Below, in pieces: positions 11,014 to 41,000 of a DNA stretch of 64,000 bases; the stretch's first letter is position 1; every line of letters starts with the position of its first letter. This stretch comes from Capsicum annuum (taxonomy: Eukaryota > Streptophyta > Magnoliopsida > Solanales > Solanaceae). Under the pieces are notes generated by a model that did no database searches, was not told the DNA's origin, and worked only from the letters and a program-made list of their open reading frames with translations. The stretch spans positions 163,787,884 to 163,851,883 of the forward strand of contig NC_061114.1 in the NCBI RefSeq assembly GCF_002878395.1. Reading direction: 5' to 3'. Made by a program: the position numbers and the translations under genes.

Positions 11014-11306
11014 CTAGTCTAACCACACGTGCATCCCACATTTAACTTTTGATTATTCAAAATTAGAAGATTTTATCTATTGCAAAGATTTTTAATGACA
11101 TGCAAAATGTCAAATCAATTCTCAAAGATCCTTCACCCTTTAATATAATAATGTAAACATAACACATATTTTGTTGTAAGCACATATATATTTTATCATC
11201 AAAGGTTTCAAGTGGTTAATGGATCATCACTTTTGCATTTGTCACGCAATACTCTTTTTCTTGCTGCTAAAGGCTAAGAGAGACGCATCGCTTTGAAATC
11301 ATATTT

Positions 11307-11338
<32 letters not shown>

Positions 11339-11710
11339 TTTATATATATTTAAAATCTTTTCTTATTTTTAAAGTGAAATCCTTTTTTAAAAATCTTTGA
11401 TTACTTACCTAAAACTTTTAAAAACTTGGTACTTCTTATACTTTTCTTATTCTAATATTTTCATATTTTTTTCTAAATTTTTTTAAATAAACTAATGAAA
11501 AAATATTAGTTGTTATTAATTTAGATGACTTTTAATAAGAAAGATTTTACTATAAATATTTAATTAATTTTAAGTCTTCAATTTTAGGAAAATAGTAAAA
11601 AAACGATTTTATCTAAAACATAAATTTTTAACGAAGAGCAAAAAATTTAAATAATATTTCTAAGGTCCTTCACACTTTAATATAGTGCGTATATATATAT
11701 AGAGATAGAT
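11014..11710 (-). mobile_element. short non-autonomous Helitron (minus strand)
   Basis: The minus-strand 3' end is GATGCACGTGTGGTTAGACTAG, with CTAG at 11014-11017. The 5' end, read on the minus strand, is TCTATATATATATACGCACTA then TATTAAAGTGTGAAGGACC near 11660-11710. The ends match the 8509-10090 copy, but the interior is much shorter (total about 0.7 kb), and an ATT microsatellite lies at 11311-11338. It has no coding. Confidence 0.7.
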
Positions 11711-12232
11711 ATATAGATAGATAGAAGGCGAATAAAACAAATAAGAAGAAATCAAAAGACTAATAAATATGTCAAATAATTTAAGAAAGAGTGAATATAA
11801 ATAAACATAAATAAATACAAAATCTGACCTTAATAATCAAAATAATAATGTGCGAAATAGACTCAATATAATCGATCCCAGTCTCAGTATAACCGATCCA
11901 CAACTAGAACTCGAACTAGAATTTATACAAGTTACTGAAACTGATCTTTTGCAATTTGTACACGTTACTACTAGAACTCGAACTAGAATTTATGGGTCTA
12001 CTCAATCCCCATCCCTATGAGGTACTAAACTAACCAAAAACAGCAAGCGTTGTCACCGTTTGTTGCGGTCACTCACCCACCTTTTTTAGTCCCAGATCTT
12101 GGTATATTCATATTCAAAAAAATCATTCTTATTATTTCCACCGAATATTTTCTTCTACTATTCCCTTTTTTTTTTTTCCAGTTGTATATTCCTCCTCCGC
12201 TTTTACCAAAAAAAATAATCGGCGACGGTAAC
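11711..12232 (+). promoter_or_regulatory. upstream region and 5' UTR of USP
   Basis: This is the only unique DNA between the Helitron and the USP start codon, so the promoter is probably here. A 24-bp direct repeat (starts 'actagaactcgaac') occurs at 11903-11926 and 11970-11993, and a shorter pair, 'ataatcgatccca' and 'ataaccgatcca', lies at about 11868 and 11889. The CT-rich stretch 12120-12205 before the ATG looks like a plant 5' UTR leader. No TATA box could be called with confidence. Confidence 0.5.
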
Positions 12233-30039
<17,807 letters not shown>

Positions 30040-31252
30040 GGCTGACACAATTCCATAGTCAGAAGATTTGAGCTCCAATATTGTGTAGGAAGTCTGAAAG
30101 CTTGGTAAACTGTTTATATTTATAGCAGATTTTGTTGCTTAGTTTATGTTCCAGAGTTTGTTGTAACACTGACATAGGTGATTGCTGTTCTTTTACCTCC
30201 AATCATTTGTAACTTAGTTAACGGTTGAAACATTTGGAAACAGAATAAGTTCGTTGGTTGGTATTTAGTAATAAGTGCTTTTGAAAATTGTGGCGATTGT
30301 TTTAGAAGTTGTTTTCGTTTGCAACTTTGCATGAAAGCTATGGCTGACGCTTATTATTAAGTATATTCTGAGTAAATGTTACTCTAGGCCTAAGGATTTC
30401 TATGCTTCCTCTGTCTTGATATAGTGCACTAAATTTGCCTTGGAACAATTGTTCAATGGAGTATTCATCGTTCACTCTTTGCATTTGGAAAAATGTACTT
30501 GAAGGGGAAGCTGGAAGATAGTTTACACAATAGCATACCCAGTGACTGGCTCGTTATCGTTGATTTTCAATTTGTGTTACCTTTTTGATACTGGTGATGT
30601 GCTCGTTGATTGCTTTATAACTTGCTACTTAAAAAATGGACAAGAAAAAATCCCTTGCTAACAGAAAGCTGCAATAAGAGCATTTTTTTTCTGCATGTAG
30701 TGTTTAATTGTTGATGTTTTAGTTGCATGAACTGGCTGGCCAGTAGGTGGCTGCATGGAGGCCATTTATTAAAGTGACAAGAATAATGTCCATTTACCAT
30801 TGCAACAGATTTAGCTTCGTCATTTCTTCCAGTTGATAAGAAATAATGGAGTTCTCCCAACAAAGGTTTCATCTTCAGATAGTGATGGAAAGTGACAAGG
30901 GTAGAATTTTTTTCTTTAGTTATTCAAGTTTGAAAATTTGGGCAAGACTTTTAATATATGGTGTTAAAATAGTAAATGATGACAGGCCACTGACTTAGTC
31001 ATCAAATGACATTGCAGAAAAGTGATGGGTGAAGTTGGGCAGAAATCTTTAATTTTGTGCGTGAGGGGATATCCAGATCACTCATCAGTGTGTATCTAGA
31101 ATGTGTATCTTTGCCATTCCAGATGACTCAACTAATAAGAAACTGATATAGTTGGGTGCAGCACCCTTCTATGTTAAAAATACCACAATATTGGCTATTA
31201 CATTTTTATTTTGAAGGAATTTCAGAAATAATGATGTACACGAAATTCATTA
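30040..31252 (+). other. USP 3' UTR and downstream intergenic DNA
   Basis: The first 200-300 bp after the TAG are T-rich with 'aataag' motifs near 30243 and 30271, suitable for plant polyadenylation, though no site can be fixed. The rest to 31252 is unique AT-rich DNA with only short frames. Confidence 0.55.
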
Positions 31253-32797
31253 AACAAGAACAACAAACCCAGTGTCTTCCCACCAAGTGGGGTTTGGGGA
31301 GGGTCGATTGTATGCAGTCCATATCGCTACCTCCAGAGAAGTAGAGAGGCTGTTTTCGATAGACCCCCGGCTCAAGATAAAGAAAAGTAGACCAAAGCGT
31401 AATTAAATAGGAAGCAAGATGGATGGCATAACATGACAAGGATTTAGACAGATAAAAATAGAGTCAGAGCAATAAGAAATAAAATAAATAAGCGCAATAG
31501 GAGAAAGAGACCCACGCCCGCCTGACCGGGCTCCAATCTTTGGACCCAATCCTAGGTTTACTAGCCAGACTCAACCTGAGCTCTTCTAACTACTTACTAA
31601 ATCCATGCACACAACCTAGCCTTCTACCCTTATCCGCGACCTTCACACCTTCCTATCTAGGGTCATGTCCTCAGTAAGCAGAAGCTGCTCTATATCATGT
31701 CTAATCACTTCCCTCCAGTACTTCTTCGGCCTACTTCTCCTTCTTTTGAAGCAATCTAACGCTAACATCTCGCACCTACGAACTGGGACATCCGTGCCCC
31801 TCCTCATCACATGCCCAAATCATCTCAACCTTCCTTCGTGCATCTTATCCTCCAACAAAGCCACTCCGACCTTCTCCTGAACTATCACATTCCTGACTCT
31901 ATCCCCTCTGGTAAGTCCACACATCCAACGCAACATTTTCATTTCCGCTACCTTCATTCTTTGAATGTGGGAGTTCTTGACTGGCCAACACTCTACTCCA
32001 TATAGCATAGTAGGACGGACTGTCGCTCTGTAGTATTTACCTTTAAGCTTTAGTGGCACCTTCTTGTCACACAATACTCCCGAGGCGAGCCTCCATTTCA
32101 TCCAACCAGCTCCAATACGGTTAGAGACATCCTCATCAATCTCGTCATTCCCCTGAATCATAGACCCAAAATACCTAAAACTATCCCTCTTTCGAATCTC
32201 TTGGGAATCCAACCTTACCACGACATCATCCTCCTGTCTCACCTCACTAAACTTACATTCCATATATTCCGTTTTGGACCTACTCAACTTGAACCCCTTA
32301 GATTCAAGGGTTTGCCTCCAAACCTCCAATTTTTCATTCACACCCGCCCGCGTCTCATCAATCAGCACTACGTCGTCAGCGAACAACATACACCACGGAA
32401 CCTCTCCTTGAATACTCCGTGTCAACACGTCTATCACTAACGCAAATAGGAACGGGCTAAAAGTCGAACCTTGGTGCAACCCTGCCTTGACCGAAAAATG
32501 CTCTGAGTCTCCTCCCGCCGTTCTCACCCGAGTCTTCCCTCCATTGTACATGTCCTTAATAGCTCTGATGTACGCCACCGGAACCCCTTTGGCCTCTAAA
32601 CATCTCCACAGAACCTCTCTCGGAACTTTGTCATAAGCCTTCTCCAAGTCAATGAACACCATATGCAAATCCTTCTTTCTTTTCCTATACTGCTCCACCA
32701 ATCTCCTCACCAGGTGGATTGCCTCTGTCGTCGAGCGACCAGGCATAAAACCAAACTGATTCTCCGAAATGGACACGATCATCCTCAATCTCAGTTT
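31253..32797 (-). mobile_element. RTE-clade LINE, 5'-truncated, 322-codon reverse transcriptase
   Basis: An uninterrupted minus frame (31820-32788) carries the RT core: '[13 protein letters not shown]', '[14 protein letters not shown]', '[16 protein letters not shown]' and the catalytic FADD in '[11 protein letters not shown]', then the RTE C-terminal '[19 protein letters not shown]' and '[14 protein letters not shown]'. The 3' UTR and degenerate TTG tail are at 31253-31819. Homology with the other copies in this window stops at about 32797, where a palindrome begins, so the endonuclease and N-terminal RT are missing. Confidence 0.93.
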
Positions 32798-33246
32798 TAC
32801 TCTCTAATTTAACGTACATCTCAATATTTATAGAAATATTTTCTTAATTAATAGTCCTATTTTAGAAGTATTTTTTTAATTGAACAGTAGAAAGAAAAAT
32901 ATTAATCTATATCTATAATCTATATATATATATATATATATAATATTATATAATATATTAAAAGTGTGAAGACCCTTAGAAAAGTGATTTGAACTTTTTA
33001 CCCTTCGTTAAAAGATTTTTCTTTAGACAAAACTGTCTTTTCACTATTTTTTAAATTTATTATTTAATTATTTTTTATTATATTAACTAGACTTCCTAAA
33101 ATATGGGACTCTTAAAATATATGGTAAGAGAATTAATTAATATTTTTCTTTCTACCGTTCAATTAAAAAAATACTTCTAAAATAGGACTATTAATTAAGG
33201 AAATATTTTATAAATATTGAGATGTACGTTAAATTAGAGAGAAAAC
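32794..33246. repeat. palindrome: ~112-bp arms around a ~230-bp spacer
   Basis: 32794-32906 and 33136-33246 are inverted copies. Read inwards from the left, both give 'ctctctaatttaacgtacat', 'aattaatagtcctatttta' and 'gaacagtagaaagaaaaat' or a variant (the right arm has 'gaacggtag'). The left arm lies between the LINE breakpoint and the TC start of the Helitron; the right arm lies inside the Helitron. No target duplication flanks the pair. Confidence 0.9.
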
Positions 33247-33987
33247 CGGTTTGCCTATTGGGAGAATATGATTGATGCTCAACTAACTTGATTCGATTGC
33301 ATGTCTAAATTGGTGGATGCTTGCTTTTCTAACTCTCAACTTCTTCATTGTTTTTGTCAGCATAATAGAATTCAACATGTGCGTACATATATATCTTCTT
33401 TGTTTTAATTTAAAATCATTCTTTAGAATCAAAATTTTTGCTTAGACAAGAATTAATTGGATAAAAATAAAAACTTTGTGATTATTATTATATTAATTTT
33501 TGTATAGTTTACAGGTAGTAGATGAATGTCGGTTGGCTTTGAAGAATTTCTTGTGTAAATGTTAGGTTTAATTGTATTGTTTTGATATCTTTATTATCTT
33601 ATTATTTTATTTTAATTTACAGATACTAGATGAATGTGAGTCGACTTTGAAAATTATTTTTAGGTAAAGGTTAGGTTTAATTGTATTATCGTAATATATC
33701 TATTAGTTTGCTATTTTGTGGTGGTTTATAGTTCGTAGATGAATCTCAATCGGTTTTGAGAATTTGTGTGTTGGTCGGCTTTGAGGAATTTTTTTATGTA
33801 AAGGTTAGGTTTAGTTGTATTATTTTGATATCTCTATTATCGTATTATTTTGTTATTGTTTATATACTCAAAAGATATTAAATTTAAATATTATATTCAT
33901 CTTTATTATTTAAACAAATATCCTGTTATGTAATATTTGAACTCATTAAAGTGAGCTACATGCACAAGGCGCGTACACCTAAACTAG
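32906..33987 (+). mobile_element. non-autonomous Helitron (plus strand)
   Basis: The 5' end is TCTATATCTATAATC at 32906, followed by 'aatatattaaaagtgtgaag' at 32950-32970, and the next 120 bp match the 5' ends of the copies at 8509-10090 and 11014-11710. The 3' end is CGCGTACACCTAAACTAG with CTAG at 33984-33987, with A before and T after the element, as expected for A/T insertion. It is 1082 bp with no Rep/helicase coding. The subterminal hairpin is weak here. Confidence 0.75.
33510..33870 (+). repeat. ~108-bp tandem repeat inside the Helitron
   Basis: 'agatgaatg' or 'agatgaatc' recurs at about 33520, 33628 and 33737, each time followed by 'ggctttga' or a variant, 'gttaggttta' and 'ttgtatta'. 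A fourth partial unit starts near 33775. Units are diverged and AT-rich, with no coding. Confidence 0.8.
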
Positions 33988-36597
33988 TATATTAAAAAGA
34001 ACAAATTAATAAAATCAGGTCTTTCTCTTACATAAGCTGGAAAGGATTGATAAAGGAAAATTAAAATAAAGAAAGTGATTAATACTCCTATATCATAAAA
34101 TTGATCAGTGTTACAAAATCGAACATGAGATTATTGCTTTTATAATTTATATATTCTTACTTTTGTGGGAATATTTTGTAACTTGTTTAATTTTATGAAT
34201 CTCATTTTCTTGTAAATTGTTTATTATGTTATTTTGTTGTAGTTACTAATATTTTTTTGCCAATATGTTTTGTCACTTCTAAATTAAAAAGTTACAAGTT
34301 GAGGATGATTAATTTCTGACTGATTTAACCTGTAAAATAGGAAGAGGAAAAAGAAAGAACTCACAAAAGAAACAAAGTTTTAGAACACATTAAAAAAGAA
34401 GTAACGAAAGAAACAAAAGGAAAAGATGAGTAGAGAAGGCTAATGCTATTTGGCACGAAAGGAAATTGATGGAATGACATAAATAGACTAAAAAGACATT
34501 AATATCTTTTAGGCTTTTAAATTAGGGAAAAGAATATGGAATGATCATTTTAAAAAGTATAAATAATATAAATATCAATCCTTTTAGAAGTAATTTACTT
34601 TTTTTTTTTTTTCAGTTTTTTAATTACTTTACTCTCTCTCCCTATTAATATACATAATATAGCCGACATATATATAACATTCTGTGTATATGTTGGATTT
34701 TTGTAATATGTTTAGGAAGATAGGATTTTTTGTACTATTGAAAACATAAGTTGTGTATTTGTGTAATTTTTAATTTAAAAAAAAGGCTCATAATTGAAAA
34801 GGTGGACATGCTGTAGTCAATCGGCTAAAGTAATTTCCTATTTTAGTTATTTGACCCAATTGGGCACATGCAATCTCTATACTCAGTTGATACACTTTTA
34901 TACCAAATTGATACACTTTTATACTATATTGATAGACTTTTAAAAAAAGAGAAAGAAAATTCTATGCAAGCTCATGTAGTCCCTATACCCAATTGATATT
35001 TTTTTATACCACATTAATACACTTTTATACTACATTGATACACTTGCAGTGTCCATATACTCAATTGATAATCTCTAATACTAGATTGATACATTTTTAG
35101 AATGCATGTAGAAACTATATAGAGTCGTATAAAATATGTATCTAAATAATAATTGCAGTTAAAAATTGTATAGAATGTGTATAAAAATGCTATAATTATT
35201 ATATAGAATATTGTATATATATAGAAACTGTATCATTATTATATATAGATATATATCCTTAACAATTGTATTATATTAAAAGTATAAATAATAGGAATAA
35301 AAAATATAATTTAATTATTTTTTTCTGTTCTAACTATAAATTGCTGAGAAAAAAACTCCATAAAATTATATTTAATTGTTAAAATAAAAAAAAGTAACTT
35401 TTTAAAATTTTAAAAAGAATAGCGAGAGAGAGTGAGAAGAGCAGCCAACAAAGAGAAAAAGAAAAAGATAAAACAATGAATTGGTATATTAAAAAGGAAC
35501 TGAAACGGCTAATTAGTGGAATTACAATTCTTAGGTTACTTTTGGTGGAATTTATTTGACCGACTGACCATTTTCGTTCTTTCCCCTTTAAATTATTATT
35601 TTTTTCTTTAAAAATAATTTATTTTACTTTTATTTCTTATATTTTTTTTATAAATCATAACTTTACTTTATTATTTTAAATTAATCCTTAGATTATTATC
35701 TTTTTATTCTATTTTTCCTACTTATTCTAAGATCTCTCATCTGGAAACCCTTTAATTATTATTTTTTGATTTGTATTATATATATTTTTTTCTTCCAACA
35801 CTTTTATATCTTTAGTTGTTTTATTATAAATTTTAATTTATTTATTTTCTAATTTTAAATTCTCCATATATCTCATCTACAGAATTTCTTCTATAATTTT
35901 TTTTAAGAAAATGATTTCAAATAATAAAAATATCTAACTAAGAAAAATCATGAATGAATTTTTTGAAATTAAAAAAAGTAATAGTTTACTCACTAAATTA
36001 ATTTATTTATATAGTAAAGAATAAATGATATGATTACTTTTAAAGTTAAATTCATTTTTATTTAGTTTATGAAAAAAAAAATCAGTTTTAAATTGCAGTT
36101 CAATTGATGGTTATCAAGGTGATATTTCAACTGTTCATTAATAAGTTTGATTTAAAAATTTCAATGTAGAAATTTTATCTTGACTTTAAATAACTCACAT
36201 GTTCAGTTTATATAGATTTGACTGAAAATTCAACTGTATGCAAAGAACTAATTAAATAAAAATTATTGGGTAATGTTGTTCTAACAAATTGGTTAAAAAT
36301 TTTATAATCATTGGGTCATGAGTTCAAGACTAGGCAGATGCAATAAAATACAAGTTTAATTTAGCTAAATTATATTTTAATTTTTTTAAAAAATATTTGT
36401 ATATTTTTTCACTAAAAATATAATGTATTTTCATATTACTTTATCTAAAAAAATTATGTAGTTGGTAAAAATTGAACCCAGAAAAAATTTTTAATCCAAT
36501 ATTTTATTTTCTAATCATTTTTCACTTCATCTTATAAAAATAAATTTTAAAAGAAAAAAAAAACTATATGACTTAGCAACATAAGCTTCTAATTAGA
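33988..36597. other. AT-rich intergenic DNA, no gene seen
   Basis: No coding region. A run of diverged units with 'attgatacacttttatac' lies at about 34880-35100. The stretch near 36380-36550 is related to the units at 42330-42480 (shared 'aaaaattgaac' and 'ttttcacttcatct'), so both are probably fragments of the same repeat family. Confidence 0.55.
34880..35100 (+). repeat. degenerate tandem array of 'attgatacacttttata' units
   Basis: At least six diverged copies of a unit near 25-30 bp, such as 'ttgatacacttttatacc' and 'ttgatacacttttatact', between 34880 and 35100. It is AT-rich and non-coding. Confidence 0.65.
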
Positions 36598-38040
36598 GAA
36601 AATAGCCTAAATTCCTCCAACCTTTACTCGAAATTCAACTACAACCTTTTCTCCCTTAATTTTCTCTTTTTCTCTGTCTTCTATTTCTCTTTCTTTTCTC
36701 TTTTTCCCTTTCTAGTTTTTTTCTTTTTCTTCTCCTTTTTTTTTTTTTTTCTTTTTTTTTTTTTTTTCATTTTTTCCTTCCCCTTTTTTCCCTTTTTGTA
36801 TCTTCTTTTTGGTTGTTATTGTATTTTATATTTTTTATATTTTATATTTATTTGTATCATACTCTATATTTTAAAAACTTATTATGTGTTTGAATAGTTT
36901 AGCCTTGGATATGTACAGATTATTATTTATATTTGTACATAAATAGGTATGTGCATTACTTATATTTGATTGAGTATAAGATATACAAATACACAGTGTA
37001 TTATTTAATATAAATATATCGTTAGTATTTGTATGTCAAATTTATCATTTGTATGTGTATGCAAACAAGTATCATTTGTATGTATATGGCTCACGTTGTA
37101 TAAACATGTATCATTTGCTACAAATATAACATTTGTATTTGTATAATTTATCATTTGTATTTGTATAGTTTATTACTTTGTATTTATATTATTCAATTCG
37201 TATCAATAAAATACAACTCATATCAATGAATATAAATACAAGTGTTCATAGAAAGAAAAATAATAATTTATTTTGAATTGTTTAAAAATACAAATGAAGT
37301 AGTCAACTATAAATTCTAATACAACCAAATAAAATAAATGAAATTACAAATAATGATACAATATGCATTCAACTTATAAATACAAATACAAAATAATTGT
37401 TTAAAAATACAAGTGCAACGATGAAATAAAGTACATATACGAAAAAATAAAATCATAAAATAAAAAATACAATATGCATCAATTGGCAAATACAAAACAA
37501 TTCTTTAAAATATAAGTGTGAATTGTATAAAATATAAATAATGGTGCAAACTGAAAAATACAAATACAAATACAATTATATCAACAAATATAAATATATA
37601 AATAATGATGCGAACTATAAAATACAAATACAAGTGCGAACTATAAAATAGGAATACAATTGTATCAAAGAATACAAAAATATAAATGATGGTGCGAACA
37701 CAAATACAATAATCGATTGTGGTATTTTTATTATCATTTATGATTTGTGCTCGACATAGCCATATTTTTAAAAAATGCAAAACAAAATATAAAATGGAAC
37801 AAAAAAATGAGAAAGAAAAAAATGTAAAAAAAACAAAAAGAAAAAAAAAGAAAAAAAGAAAGAGAAATAGAAGTTAGAGATAGAACAGAGAGAAAGAAAG
37901 CCAAAAGAACGAAATAAAAATAGGAAAAAGAAAAAAGAAAGGGAAAACACGAAAAAATGAGAAAAAGGTACCTAAAAAAATGAAAAAAAATTAAAAGGAA
38001 AAATAAAAAAGAAATAGAAGTTAGAGATAGAAGAGAGAGA

Positions 38041-41000
38041 AAACAACAACAACAGCCCCAGTGTATTCCCACAAAGTGAGGTCTGGGGAGGGTAAGATGT
38101 ACGCAGTCCATACTGCTACCCCTGCAGAAGTAGAGAGATTGTTTTTGATAGATCCTCGGCTCAAGATAGAGGATAGTACACCAAGGTCGTAATGAAACAT
38201 GAAACAGGATGGATGACATAAACGAAATACGAAATAAGAAATAATAATCATACAATACAAAATAAATATCAAAGAAATACAAAAACAAGCAAAATACTAG
38301 CAATTCGAAATAAGAAATAAAAAAGAGGACACCCACCTAGTAGTAACATACACTCACAGACCAAAGACACCCACCACACCCAAACTCTCCTAACTAATGG
38401 CTCCTACTCAAGGACACAGTTCAAGGATTACTAACCCGGCTACACAAGCGCTCTCCTACCACCTTACTACAATCCACACACTCACACTAGCCTTCTACCT
38501 TAATCCGTGTCCTCCACACCTTCCTGTCTAGAATCATGTCCTCAGTAAGATGTAGCTACTCCATGTCATATCTAATCACCTTCCTCCAATATTTTTTTGG
38601 CATACTTCTACTCCTTATGAAGTCACCCGAAGCTAGCCTCTCGCACCTCCAAACTGGGGCATTCATGCCCCTCCTCATCATATGCCCAAACTATCTCAAC
38701 CTTTCTTCTCACTTCTTATTCTCCACCAAACCCACTTCTACCTTCCCCGGATAGTCTCATTCCTAACTTTGTCTCCTCCAGTAAGTCCACACATCCAACA
38801 CAACATTCTCATTTCTGCTACCTTCAATCTTTGAATGTGGGAGTTCTTGACTGGCCAACACTCCACTTCGTACAGCATGACTGGACGGACTGCCACTCTA
38901 TAGAATTTGCCCTTCTTATCACCAACACTCCTGAGGTGAGCCTCCGCTTCATCCATTCTGCTTCAATACATTTAGAGACATCCTCGTCAATCTCGCTATT
39001 CCCCTGAATCATAGACCTCAGATACTTAAAACTATTCCTCTTACAAATATCCTAGGAAATCAACCTCACCACCACTTCATCCTCCAGACTCAAGTCACTA
39101 AACTTGCACTCTAAATACTCTGTCTTGGACCTACTCAACCTGAACCCCTTAGATTCAAGGGTTTGCCTCCAAACCTCCAATTTCTCATTCACACCTCTCC
39201 ATGTCTCATCAATCAACACTACATTATCCAAAAATAATATACACCAAGAAACCTCCCCTTAAATACTCCACATCAATACGTCCATCACCAACATAAAAAA
39301 AAATGAGCTAAGAGTCGATCCCTGGTACAAAACTGTCTCGATCGAAAAATGCCTGATTCTCCTCCCACTGTCCTCACCCGAGTCTTCCCTTCACTGTACA
39401 TGTACTTAATAGCTCTAACATACGCCATCGAAACTCCACTCACCTCCAAACATCTCTAAAGAACCTTCATAGAGACTTTGTCGTATGCCTTCTCTAGGTC
39501 AATGAACGTCATGTGCAAGTTCCTCTTCTTTTCCCTATACTGCTCCACCAATATTCTCACCAGGTGGATTGCTTCTGTCGTTGAGTGACCAGTCATAACA
39601 CCAAACTGATTCTCTAAAATAGACACGACCCTCCTCAATCTCCGCTCAACCACCCTCCCCCAAATCTTCATAGTGTTACTCAATAACTAAATACCCCTAT
39701 AGTTGTTGCAACTCTGAATGTCACCTTTGTTTTTATATAAAGGAATCATCGTACTTTATCTTCAAGACTCAGGAATTCTCATCGTCTTAAAAATGATGTT
39801 AAACAAATCAGTCAACCACCTTAAACCTGCCCCACCAGTAGACTTCCAAAAATCCATCGAAATATCCTCAGGCCTCGTCGCCCTACCCCTCCGCATCCTA
39901 CGAATAGCCTCTCTGACCTCCTCAACCTTGAAACGTCTACAGTAACTGAAATCACGGCTCTCCTCTGAGCGCTCCAGCTCCCCTAACACAATGCCTATGT
40001 CCCCCTCATAGTTTAGAAGTCTATGAAAATACTCCTGCCATCTCTTCTTAATGTGAACATCCTTCACCAAAACTCTACCATCCTTCACCAAAACTCTACC
40101 ATCCTCCCCCTTAATGTATTTTACTTGATCGAGGTCATGACCCTTCCTCTCCCTTAGTCAACCTATATAATCTTTTTTCCTCGTCTTTCTCCTCTAATTT
40201 CGCATACAAGCTCTCAAAAGTTGTTGTCTTAGCAGTCGTAACTGCTAACTTAGCCTCTTTCTTTGCTACTTTGTAAACCTTCCTATTCAACCGCTTCTCT
40301 TCTTTGTCTTTAATCTCAATCAACTTCACATACACCCCCTTCTTAATCTCCACTTTCTTCTTAACTTCTTCATTCCACCACCAGTCCCCCTTATGCCGAT
40401 CTGCCTGACCCCTTGAAACACCCAACACCTCTCTAGCCGTCTCCTTGATACATCTGGCAGCCTTATCCCACATAACATCCATATCCCCCTACACCCCCAC
40501 ACCCTCATTCCTACCACATTCTCTCCGATTTTCAGAGCACTAACTGGTGTCAAACTACCCCACTTAATCCTGGGTCAACCCTCTCCGTCCCTATTCTTCT
40601 TGCTCTTCTTGATAAACAAGTCCATCACTAGAAGCCTGTGCTGCATCGAAAGTTGCTCACTCAGAATGACCTTATAGTCCTTACATAAAACCCTATCCCT
40701 TTTCCTTAGCAGCAGAAAGTTAATTTGAGTCTTGGCTGCTGCGCTTCGAAAGGTAATCAGGTGATCCTTCTACTTCGGAAAGCTTAAATTCACAACCATC
40801 AACCCAAATGCCCTCGCAAAATCCAACAGATCAACCCCCTCACTATTTCTATCGCCGAAACCAAAACCTCCATGTACATCATTATAACCTCTCGATAAAT
40901 CCCCAAAGTACCCATTGAAGTCCCCCGCTATGACAATCTTCTCTGAGCTAGGAACGCTTTTCACTACCTCGTCCAAAGCCTCCCAAAATCTTGCTTTCAC

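Noticed and set aside
37734..38336. 200-codon minus-strand ORF rich in F, L and S
   Set aside because: Reads the purine-rich tract and the LINE 3' UTR; low-complexity hydrophobic translation without a domain.
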